Assembly (NCBI GenBank): GCA_025350595.1
Contig: JANXXP010000352.1
Location: 1 to 32,855 of the forward strand
Source of the DNA: Bacteroidota bacterium
GTDB taxonomy: Bacteria > Bacteroidota > Bacteroidia > Bacteroidales > VadinHA17
Direction: 5' to 3'
DNA: 32,855 nt
This document shows, piece after piece, positions 25,151 to 32,068 of the stretch; position 1 is the first letter of the stretch, and every line of letters begins with the position of its first letter. The translations under genes and the position numbers were made by a program. The notes beneath the pieces were generated by a model. It worked only from the letters and a program-made list of their open reading frames with translations. It searched no databases and had not been told where the DNA came from.

Positions 25151-26167
25151 ATGGAATTATTTCTCGATTCAATAAAAATTGATGAGGTTCAGAGAGCACA
25201 TGAACTTGGGTTCGTTTCAGGATTAACCACAACTCCAACCTTCATGCAAAGAGAAGGTGTAACAGATGTTGATTCAGTTATTCTTAAGTTGTCAAAGATG
25301 ACCAAAATTCTGATGGTTGAGTCTTTAGGCCTCACTGCAGATGAAATTATCAGGGAAGCTGACAGGTTATTGAGCCTGGGCCTGGATATTAATACAACAG
25401 TTTTCAAAATACCGATTTCATTTGAAGGGGCTAAAGCCTGTAAGGTACTTACAGATAAAGGATTAAAAGTAAATCTTCATCTTGTTTATACAATTCAACA
25501 GGCTTATTTTGCATATTGTGCCGGCGCTACATATATCTGTCCTCTCGTAGGTCGGCTTCAGGATCAGGGGCAGGACGCTTTGTCCCTTGTTGAGCAATGT
25601 GTTAAAGCTGTGGAAAGATATAACTATAAAACCAAAGTTATGTTTTCATCCGTTAGAAGTGTTGAACATGTCAGAAATGCGCTGAATATAGGGGCTCATG
25701 CATGTACAGTTCCCTGGAATATTTTAAAACAACTTCCTGAGAATCACTTCACTGAGTTGGGAATAAAGCAATTTGTTGAGCATACTGCAATGTCAAATAC
25801 CAAAGCTTATGATTTAGTTAAAACTGACATGATCTTCCTGAATAGCAGTTCAACGGTTCTTGATTCAATAATCCTGATGACTGAATCAAAAATGGGAGCA
25901 TGCATTATTCTTAATGATAAAAAAGAAATCCATAGAATTTTTACAGATGGAGATCTAAGGAGACTATTAAAAAGTGGTCAGAATAATATTGTAAATAAGA
26001 AATTTACAGAATTGGAACCCAATTCTCCAATATCCGTAAATATAAATTCCTCACTTCAGGAAATAACAAATGTTTTTAAGGCAAAGGATGTCGATAATAT
26101 TGTGGTTACTGACGACGAAAAACCTATCGGTCTTATTGATATTCAGGATGTACTAAAATGGATTTAG
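25151..26167 (+). CDS. Transaldolase/F6P-aldolase-like domain fused to a KdsD-type CBS pair
   Basis: 338 residues in two parts. Residues 1-about 220 are a TalC/FSA-type transaldolase barrel: ELFLDSIKIDEVQRAHELGFVSGLTTTPT, the Schiff-base lysine K86 in TTVFKIPIS, then NLHLVYTIQQAYFAYCAGATYICPLVGRLQDQG. Residues about 230-338 are two CBS motifs, the first ending HRIFTDGDLRRLL, wording very like the CBS pair of arabinose-5-phosphate isomerase KdsD (GIFTDGDLRR). In KdsD that pair follows a SIS isomerase domain; here an aldolase takes its place. Between kdsA and a kdsC-like gene, it probably supplies or controls the five-carbon substrate of Kdo synthesis. The exact reaction is unknown; plain transaldolase activity with regulatory CBS is the conservative alternative. 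Overlaps the next gene by 10 bp. Confidence 0.88.
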   Translation: MELFLDSIKIDEVQRAHELGFVSGLTTTPTFMQREGVTDVDSVILKLSKMTKILMVESLGLTADEIIREADRLLSLGLDINTTVFKIPISFEGAKACKVLTDKGLKVNLHLVYTIQQAYFAYCAGATYICPLVGRLQDQGQDALSLVEQCVKAVERYNYKTKVMFSSVRSVEHVRNALNIGAHACTVPWNILKQLPENHFTELGIKQFVEHTAMSNTKAYDLVKTDMIFLNSSSTVLDSIILMTESKMGACIILNDKKEIHRIFTDGDLRRLLKSGQNNIVNKKFTELEPNSPISVNINSSLQEITNVFKAKDVDNIVVTDDEKPIGLIDIQDVLKWI

Positions 26168-26832
26168 AAAAGGAATTTATAAAGCTTGGAGGAAAATTTT
26201 TAACGCCTTCAAATCAGATAATATCTTCTTTGGCAAAAATAAAAGCCTTTGTATTTGACTGGGATGGCGTTTTTAACGATGGCAGGAAAACAGGTGATTC
26301 CGGCAGTTCATTTTCAGAAGTTGATTCAATGGGAATAAACCTTCTGAGGTTTGACTTTTGGTTAAGAAATAACTACTTCCCGAAGGTTTTTATTCTAACA
26401 GGAATGAAGAATGAATCAGCTTCTGAATTTTCAAAAAGGGAACATTTCGACGGGATATTTCTCAATGCAAAAAACAAAATAGAGCCATTTAAAGATATTT
26501 GCAGTAAGTATAAGATAGCTGCAGATGAGGTTGCTTTTATCTTCGACGATATTTTGGATATAGAGGTAGCAAAAGTGAGCGGATTGTCATTTTTCGTTGG
26601 AAGAAAATCAAATCCTTTACTAACGGATTATATTATTCAAAACGAGGTATGTAACTATATTTCAGGTTTCTCAGGACAGAACCATGCCGTTAGGGAGATA
26701 TGTGAGCTGATTATCGGATTATCAGGAGATTATAGAATGGCTCTTGAACTGAGAATTGAGTTTAAGGGAAAATATGAAGACTACCTCCTCAAAAGAAATC
26801 TGGTAAGTACAGACGTTGTGTCGATACAGTAA
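26158..26832 (+). CDS. KdsC-like HAD phosphatase (divergent)
   Basis: 224 residues; KdsC is normally 160-190. The HAD core has the Asp pair D34/D36 in FVFDWDGVFNDGR, Thr81 in FILTGMKNESA, and D130/D131 in FIFDDILDIEVAKVSGLSFFVG. The C-terminal segment SGQNHAVREICELI corresponds to the GG.GAVREVCE loop that reaches into the neighbouring subunit's active site in KdsC. Divergences: DWDG for DVDG, DSMG for the usual DGMG, QNH in the GG.G loop, a 30-residue N-terminal extension and a charged tail (MALELRIEFKGKYEDYLLKR). Expected to remove the 8-phosphate of Kdo-8-P. An altered substrate or a regulatory role is possible. It starts inside the end of the aldolase-CBS gene, so they are coexpressed. 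Confidence 0.82.
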   Translation: MDLEKEFIKLGGKFLTPSNQIISSLAKIKAFVFDWDGVFNDGRKTGDSGSSFSEVDSMGINLLRFDFWLRNNYFPKVFILTGMKNESASEFSKREHFDGIFLNAKNKIEPFKDICSKYKIAADEVAFIFDDILDIEVAKVSGLSFFVGRKSNPLLTDYIIQNEVCNYISGFSGQNHAVREICELIIGLSGDYRMALELRIEFKGKYEDYLLKRNLVSTDVVSIQ

Positions 26833-26864
26833 TTAAAAATATTTTTGTTCGTAAAATTCTGTTC

Positions 26865-27941
26865 TTACATTCTTTTGTACCACTCAATAATTCTTTCTTT
26901 GTTGACATGTTCTGGCCATTCAGGACCAAATGCGTGGCGCCACATATGCTCTAGTCCAAGGGCAGTAACCGCCATCTTATCAAACTGTTCCGGTGTCAAT
27001 CTTTTTGATATCTGAGTTGGAATATCGATCTTATGCTTTTCAACCATGAAATGAAATTCATTTACAGCTTTTCCATATATTTCTTCCAGTTGGTTAAAAG
27101 CTATACAATTAGCAATTCCATGATGTAACCCCAGTACATATGAAAGCCCATAAGACAATGCATGACAAACACCTACTTCACTGTGACCAATGCTCAAACC
27201 TCCGAAATATGAAGCTACCATAAGCTTTTCATCAGCCTCTTCACGTGAGATAATGTCATTGAGGAAAACTTCACGGCATAACGTCTGTGATTGTGTTGCA
27301 TATGAATCGCTGATGGAGTTTCTGTTCATCCCATCCATCGACTCAACATTGTGTATGTAAGCATCCATACCCGTATAAAAGCGTTGGTTTTTAGGCGCTT
27401 CGGATATTAATTCCGGGTCAAGAACTATCAGGTCAAAAGGGGTAAACTCTCCTTTTATTCCAAGTTTCTTAACTGGACCGGTAAGTACTGCCGTCATTGA
27501 AACTTCAGCACCTGTTCCAGACAGAGTTGGAATGCCGATATGGTACACACCCTGGTTTTTAGCAAGGTTCAATCCCTGGTATAATGAGGAAGATCCCTCA
27601 TTTGTAAGCATAACTGAAACAGCTTTGGCATAATCCAAAACACTTCCCCCACCAATTCCTATAACAGCTGAAACCATCCCCTTTCCGGAATCTTTAATCT
27701 GATCCCGGATACTGTCTACGACTTTCGTCTTTGGTTCATCATCGACATTTATCCAAATGATATAGTCAGCTCCTTTTAATGGGATCCTCTTTTCCAGAGG
27801 TTTATTTTTAAAAAAGTCATCCACGAGAAAAACAATATGTGAGTTACTACTGGTGCGGTTGTTCTCCAGAATTCCACTCAATTCATTAAAACTGCCCTTT
27901 CCAAACAAACATCTTGGAACCGATTTTATAACCCTGAACAT
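26865..27941 (-). CDS. kdnB: Iron-type alcohol dehydrogenase, KdnB-like Kdo 8-oxidase
   Basis: 358 residues from the ATG at 27941; a TTG at 27971, overlapping the kdnA stop, would add ten residues without clear homology. Group III (Fe) ADH fold: nucleotide-binding GIGGGSVLDYAKA (about 95-107), IPTLSGTGAEVSMTAVL (about 137-153), metal ligands D193, H197 (MDAYIHNVES), H260 (GVCHALSYGL) and H274 (GLHHGIANCI). The overall wording matches KdnB, which in Shewanella oxidises the C8 alcohol of Kdo to the aldehyde. It directly follows kdnA on the same strand and converges with the kdsA-kdsC operon. Other Fe-ADH substrates are possible, but the pairing makes Kdo the best guess. Confidence 0.82.
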   Translation of the reverse strand: MFRVIKSVPRCLFGKGSFNELSGILENNRTSSNSHIVFLVDDFFKNKPLEKRIPLKGADYIIWINVDDEPKTKVVDSIRDQIKDSGKGMVSAVIGIGGGSVLDYAKAVSVMLTNEGSSSLYQGLNLAKNQGVYHIGIPTLSGTGAEVSMTAVLTGPVKKLGIKGEFTPFDLIVLDPELISEAPKNQRFYTGMDAYIHNVESMDGMNRNSISDSYATQSQTLCREVFLNDIISREEADEKLMVASYFGGLSIGHSEVGVCHALSYGLSYVLGLHHGIANCIAFNQLEEIYGKAVNEFHFMVEKHKIDIPTQISKRLTPEQFDKMAVTALGLEHMWRHAFGPEWPEHVNKERIIEWYKRM

Positions 27942-27967
27942 ATAATTTATTGTATTAGTATTATTTG

Positions 27968-29158
27968 TCAAAATATATCTTTGAGTGCTTTTTCAATTTT
28001 TGAAGTGAGATTCTGAATTTCCTCTTCTGACCATGTTATCCTGATCTGAATAGAAACCAGCCGGGAGATTATACTATCAGATTGAGGAAAAACAATCGTT
28101 GCATAATCCTGGGGTGATTTAAATAAAGAAATTGCCAGTTTTGAAGCGGCTTTCATATTCCTGATATGATCCCAGTTTCTAAAATAGTGGTAATTATTAT
28201 CATACCAATATGCATATCCTATTCCATGTTTATCAAAGGATTTCAGTACTTTGCGTGTTGTTGTTTCATCCTGAAGGAAAAAATCGAGAAAAGTGGCACT
28301 ATCTCCATTTTTGTCAGGAACCGTTCTAAAACTGATCTGGGTATATTTTGCAAACGTATTTTCTAATTTGCTTTTGTTCGCCCTCTGTCGTTCGAGAATA
28401 TATGGCAGTTTCCTGAATTGAGCGAGACCAACAGCTGCATGAAGCTCGCTGATGCGGTAGTTCGTTCCAATTATAGGATGAGGTTCAGCACCTCTGTTAT
28501 TCCCTACATGACTATGACCATGGTCGGAATGTTGAGCTGCAGTTTCATAAAGAATAGGATCATCTGTAATAATAGCTCCTCCTTCAGCAGCTGAGACGAT
28601 TTTGAAAAAATCGAAAGAAAATATGGCAATTTTACCAAATGTACCGAGAGGCTTGCCTTTAAATGAAGCTCCCAAAGCCTGGGCTGTATCTTCAATAAGA
28701 ATGAGATTATGTTTTTTGCACACCTCAACAATTTTATCAATCTGTGCCATTGACCCACACATATGGACAAGTAAAACAGCTTTGGTCTTTGGTGTGATTA
28801 CAGCCTCAATACTTTCAGGATAGAGACATAAAGTTTCATCTATTTCCGCAAATACAGGGATTGCTCCGGCATTTAAAATAGCTTCAACAGGGGCAATAAA
28901 AGTGAAAGGAGGCACGATTACCTCATCCCCAACGCCAATTCCACAACAGGCTAATGCAAGATTGTCAGCGGTGGTTCCACTTGAAGTGAGGTGAGCAAAC
29001 CTGACTCCATGATATCGGGCAAGGTCATTCTCAAAAGATTTGGCTTTCCATTGCCCATTTCTTTGTTGATCATGATTATACCGGAAAAGGATTCCCGTTT
29101 CAAGCACATCCATAACTTCCTTTTTCTCTTCTTCCCCAAAAAGTTCTGTACCAGGCAT
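27968..29158 (-). CDS. kdnA: DegT-family aminotransferase, KdnA-like 8-amino-Kdo synthase
   Basis: 396 residues, a PLP-dependent fold type I enzyme. Start motif MPGTELFGEEEKKEVMDVLETGILFRY; PLP phosphate site TSSGTTADNLAL (about 58-69); EDTAQALG (D157, Q160); Schiff-base Lys186 in SFDFFKIVSAAEGG, where most DegT enzymes read S.H..K.....EGG. KdnA transfers an amino group (from glutamate in Shewanella) to the 8-aldehyde made by KdnB, giving 8-amino-3,8-dideoxy-D-manno-octulosonate (Kdo8N). The gene lies just upstream of kdnB and 33 bp downstream of the barrel-protein gene. Assignment rests on motifs and the kdnB partner; other nucleotide-sugar aminotransferases share the fold. Confidence 0.84.
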   Translation of the reverse strand: MPGTELFGEEEKKEVMDVLETGILFRYNHDQQRNGQWKAKSFENDLARYHGVRFAHLTSSGTTADNLALACCGIGVGDEVIVPPFTFIAPVEAILNAGAIPVFAEIDETLCLYPESIEAVITPKTKAVLLVHMCGSMAQIDKIVEVCKKHNLILIEDTAQALGASFKGKPLGTFGKIAIFSFDFFKIVSAAEGGAIITDDPILYETAAQHSDHGHSHVGNNRGAEPHPIIGTNYRISELHAAVGLAQFRKLPYILERQRANKSKLENTFAKYTQISFRTVPDKNGDSATFLDFFLQDETTTRKVLKSFDKHGIGYAYWYDNNYHYFRNWDHIRNMKAASKLAISLFKSPQDYATIVFPQSDSIISRLVSIQIRITWSEEEIQNLTSKIEKALKDIF

Positions 29159-29191
29159 AATAAAAGAATATTAAATTAAGGCTCAAAAATA

Positions 29192-30367
29192 TCAATAATT
29201 TTTTGGCAATCTTACTTTATGTAGAAAGAAATCCAGATTACAAATAATATATAGATCATAATTAAAATCATAGATTGAATTTTTATAATCATAAAAAGAT
29301 TCATAGGCTGCTGCCAATTTAATACCATTTGATATATCGTGATGGATAAATACTTTGGACAAAAATAAACTACGGTTGGGAGTTTTGAATCGGTCTGGTG
29401 TTGGCACACCCAATCGCTCCGGATCATTTATTGCAGAAATATTACTGAAAATCCTTTCTCCACGAGGATTGAAGAACTGAAATCCTGACCAGTATCCTGC
29501 TGTAAAATTAATAAATGAAGTATTGACGTAAACGTTTGAATACCTGCCATTCCCATTGGTATACGATATGTTGTGTGGTGATACCATGTCTTTATATTTC
29601 AGATAATATCCGTTGGCACCAATGCTTTTAACAAATGTGCGATCAAAACTATAATCCAATGAAAGACCACAGGTTCCATTGAAACGAGTAATCATCATTG
29701 TAGTATCAAGGGTATTCTGTCCTCCTTTATGTGCAAATAAAAGCTGAAGAGGGATCCCTATTTTCAATGGTTTAGATGGTTCTGTGAGCAAGATTTCAGA
29801 TGAATATCCTAAAGAGAACTGCTCTTTACGGGGATCACTGAATCCAATAAATTTCTGCCAGTTTAGCCATAGATCACCTCTGTAATGGGCATTATGATAC
29901 AAGAATTGTACTCCGTTTTCAACATTTTCTTCGAGATATCTGTCAAAACCATATATTGGCTCTATCATTCTATGATTTATGGTCCCGTACAAGCTGCCCA
30001 TTACCAGATCAAAATTGGGCAAAATCCGATATTGAAATCTAAAGAAAGGCAGGGTTTGTGAAAACCCGTTTAATCCCGAATACTTTAACAAGTGAACCCC
30101 AAATTGTATAATGGTATTTCCAGAAGGCTGGTAGGAAAAAGTCGGACGTAATATATATCCTAAATAGGTGTGTCCTTCTGCTATAGGATTAAAGTATTCA
30201 AGATTCCTTAAGAAATTAATATTCTCAACTCTTAGAAAGATCTTCTGGGTATTGGCCGTATCGAGAACGGATTGAGACATAAAGAATTCATTGTCACGAT
30301 TTTGCGAAAAAATAGCAACCCATGTAATGAGTAGGAAGAAATATGTTAATAGAAATTTTTTACCCAT
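29192..30367 (-). CDS. Predicted outer-membrane beta-barrel protein, unknown function
   Basis: 391 residues with a signal peptide (MGKKFLLTYFFLLITWVAIFSQ) and then alternating hydrophobic/polar strands rich in Tyr, Phe, Asn and Gly (for example PIAEGHTYLGYILRPTFSYQPS; FGVHLLKYSG; FFRFQYRILPNFDLVMGSLYG; YNAHYRGDLWLNWQKFIGF; GLSLDYSF; GIKLAAAYESFYDY), as in porin-like barrels. The end (YDLYIICNLDFFLHKVRLPKNY) is barrel-like although the last residue is Tyr rather than Phe. No known family recognised. It is first in line with kdnA and kdnB (33-bp gap), so it may serve surface glycolipid display, assembly or sensing, which is inference from context. Confidence 0.72.
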   Translation of the reverse strand: MGKKFLLTYFFLLITWVAIFSQNRDNEFFMSQSVLDTANTQKIFLRVENINFLRNLEYFNPIAEGHTYLGYILRPTFSYQPSGNTIIQFGVHLLKYSGLNGFSQTLPFFRFQYRILPNFDLVMGSLYGTINHRMIEPIYGFDRYLEENVENGVQFLYHNAHYRGDLWLNWQKFIGFSDPRKEQFSLGYSSEILLTEPSKPLKIGIPLQLLFAHKGGQNTLDTTMMITRFNGTCGLSLDYSFDRTFVKSIGANGYYLKYKDMVSPHNISYTNGNGRYSNVYVNTSFINFTAGYWSGFQFFNPRGERIFSNISAINDPERLGVPTPDRFKTPNRSLFLSKVFIHHDISNGIKLAAAYESFYDYKNSIYDFNYDLYIICNLDFFLHKVRLPKNY

Positions 30368-30649
30368 ATATTATTTGTCTATAGGCTGATCATTCATACA
30401 TTTAATAATTAGAATACACATTTATACAAAGATCAATATTTTTTAGTTGTGTCAGGCAGAACGCCATGGTATAAATAGTTCTGATTGGTTATTTTATATC
30501 AAAGCCGCCAGTTTTCTTTTGATATGGTGATGGATATTTAAGAAGTCGAATTAATTATGTTACTCCTGATTAATAGTGCTAATTTCCTTCCTTTAGATAC
30601 CAGATTGACCAGAAATTTAATATTTTTGTCCATTACTAAAAACTAAAAA
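30368..30649 (+). other. Divergent intergenic region
   Basis: 282 bp between the barrel-protein gene (-) and the methyltransferase gene (+), AT-rich and without an ORF. TATTTTTG at 30621-30628 matches TAnnTTTG and lies 22 bp before the methyltransferase ATG, but no -33 box fits. On the minus strand GATCTTTG near 30427-30434 is one base off the -7 consensus for the barrel gene. No repeat or RNA recognised. Confidence 0.35.
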
Positions 30650-31387
30650 ATGGCACTTGTACATGAATTGGAAAACAGCGGCAATTGGTTATTTAAACGG
30701 CGGAGCTGGCTACCGGTCTTTATGATCATTGCAGGCATTATTGCGATGTATCTTGGAAACCGGCAGGCAATTCTATTTAGTATGCAGAATGAACTTATAT
30801 TTCTGGGAGTTAGTATTTTTGGACAGATTATCAGAGTATTGACTGTGGGTTTTACTCCGAAAAATACTTCAGGGCGAAATACAAACGATATTCAAATAGC
30901 TGATCAGCTTAATGTAACAGGTATTTATTCGTTGGTTCGCCATCCTCTGTATCTTGGAAATTTCTTCATGTGGCTGGGCCCTGTTTTGTTTTTAAGATCG
31001 GTATATTTTACAGTTATATTCGTGCTTTTTTATTGGTTGTATTATGAAAGGATTATGTTTGCTGAAGAACAGTTCCTACGGAAAAAATTCGGCGATATCT
31101 ATGACAAATGGTCAGAAAACGTTCGAGCCTTCATTCCCTATTCCTTCAAATTTATTCCTGCAAATCTTCCATTTTCAATAAAGAACGTTCTTAAAATGGA
31201 ATATAACAGTTTTGTAAACATATTTGTCACATTCGCACTTATTGATATTTTCAGGAACTATTTCCTCTCGAACAGGATATATATGACTAAGATGTGGATT
31301 TACTTACTGATTTCGGCTTTTTTAATATGGGTCGTCGTCAGGACTATTCAAAAACATACGAAGTGGCTTGAAGTTGAAGGCCGATAA
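30650..31387 (+). CDS. Membrane methyltransferase, ICMT family (possible lipid A/Kdo2 phosphate methylase)
   Basis: 245 residues with about five to six hydrophobic helices (around 20-37, 45-68, 103-132, 188-206 and 216-236). The isoprenylcysteine-carboxyl-methyltransferase/PEMT-like signature is intact: YSLVRHPLYLGNFFMW (R97-H98-P99) and YERIMFAEEQFLRKKFGDIYDKWSENVRAFIP (E139/E140), which form the SAM pocket. Bacteria lack isoprenylated protein substrates for this family; known bacterial relatives include the Leptospira lipid A 1-phosphate methyltransferase LmtA. Beside Kdo/Kdo8N genes, a lipid A or inner-core methylation role is plausible but unproven. The start ATG lacks alternatives nearby. 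Confidence 0.8.
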   Translation: MALVHELENSGNWLFKRRSWLPVFMIIAGIIAMYLGNRQAILFSMQNELIFLGVSIFGQIIRVLTVGFTPKNTSGRNTNDIQIADQLNVTGIYSLVRHPLYLGNFFMWLGPVLFLRSVYFTVIFVLFYWLYYERIMFAEEQFLRKKFGDIYDKWSENVRAFIPYSFKFIPANLPFSIKNVLKMEYNSFVNIFVTFALIDIFRNYFLSNRIYMTKMWIYLLISAFLIWVVVRTIQKHTKWLEVEGR

Positions 31388-31549
31388 CAGCGTTTTACAA
31401 TACCTGACATAAATAAGATACTTAGTAAATTTAAGTTTCCCAATTAGATGCCATGCAGCAAAGGATACACATGGCAATTTAAGTAAGTGCTTTTGTTTTG
31501 TGCAATGTTTATATCAGGATTTGAAGGATTGAAAGAATTATTTCAGAAT
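31388..31549 (+). other. Intergenic spacer with hairpin
   Basis: Non-coding. TGCCATG (31449-31455) pairs with CATGGCA (31470-31476) around a 14-nt loop, shortly after the methyltransferase gene; a T-rich stretch (CTTTTGTTTTG) follows about 15 bp later, so it is at best a weak terminator. Confidence 0.35.
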
Positions 31550-31567
31550 ATTGCAATCGGTTGCAAT
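31550..31567. promoter_or_regulatory. LacI-type operator palindrome
   Basis: ATTGCAATCGGTTGCAAT: 7-bp inverted arms (ATTGCAA/TTGCAAT) around TCGG. The central CG with flanking TTGCAA half-sites is the classic shape of LacI/GalR-family operators. It lies 86 bp before the start of the decayed sugar symporter gene, near a weak -7-like TATTTTTA (31587-31594), so a bound repressor would cover the -33 region. The regulator gene is not in the window. Confidence 0.6.
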
Positions 31568-31624
31568 AAATAATAATATTTTACACTATTTTTATTAGCA
31601 CTAATTATTAAAAGAAATTTTTGT

Positions 31625-31654
31625 GAGTAACACTTCTATGAGTAACACTTATAT
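31625..31654 (+). repeat. 15-bp tandem duplication at the symporter start
   Basis: GAGTAACACTTCTAT is followed directly by GAGTAACACTTATAT. Because each copy is followed by G, it creates two consecutive in-frame ATG codons (31638 and 31653). It looks like a slippage duplication; the ATG at 31653 (MKVSVIEKIGYSLGD) is the family-typical start. Confidence 0.7.
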
Positions 31655-32027
31655 GAAAGTCTCTGTTATTGAAAAGATTGGGTATAGCCTTGGTGACCTG
31701 GCTGCCAATTTAATTTTTCAAACCCTAATGACATTTATCGCATTCTTTTATACAGATGTTTATAAAATACCTCCGGCAACTGCTTCTGCTATAATTTTTA
31801 CAGGAGGGATGATTGGAGCTTTTTTTAACCCTGTGATGGGAATAATTGCAGATCGTACATCTACCTGATGGGGAAAGTTCCGTCCCTGGATACTCTGGAC
31901 TGCTATCCCATTCGGAATTGTTGCAATGCCTCATTTTATGGGTTATCGTTCCGGATTATTCAACTATTCGACCAAAACAATAGGCGGGTATGTTGATTTT
32001 GACTGGTTTCATGTAAATTTACTCTGA
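31653..32027 (+). pseudogene. Decayed GPH-family sugar:cation symporter
   Basis: The N-terminal quarter of a melibiose-carrier-type (GPH/MelB, MFS superfamily) transporter: EKIGYSLGDLAANLIFQ, FFYTDVYKIPPATASAIIFTGG and AFFNPVMGIIADRTST. A TGA at 31866-31868 then falls where the family has a basic residue in TRWGKFRPW; a CGA-to-TGA change would explain it. In the same frame after the TGA, WGKFRPWILWTAIPFGIVA continues the family sequence, then degenerates; another frame carries IVPDYST, reminiscent of the next segment, suggesting a frameshift. About 125 codons of an expected 450 or so remain. The reading frame is lost before most helices, so it cannot transport. It lies under the LacI-type operator and upstream of a GH43 gene, as in a carbohydrate-use operon. 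Confidence 0.85.
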
Positions 32028-32068
32028 CTATTTAGTTAATCCATTGTAAACAAATATTTAATTCTATC

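Noticed and set aside
26833-26864. Terminator between kdsC-like and kdnB-like genes
   Set aside because: Only a short AT palindrome (AAAAATATTTTT) is present, too weak to call.
27942-27971. TTG start for KdnB overlapping the kdnA stop
   Set aside because: It adds ten low-complexity residues (TNNTNTINY) with no family support; the ATG at 27941 gives a normal length.
31866-31868. Recoded TGA (selenocysteine or read-through) in the symporter
   Set aside because: The position is a basic residue in the family, no SECIS-like hairpin is apparent after it, the frame degenerates soon after, and TGA serves as a normal stop elsewhere (xseA, kdnA).
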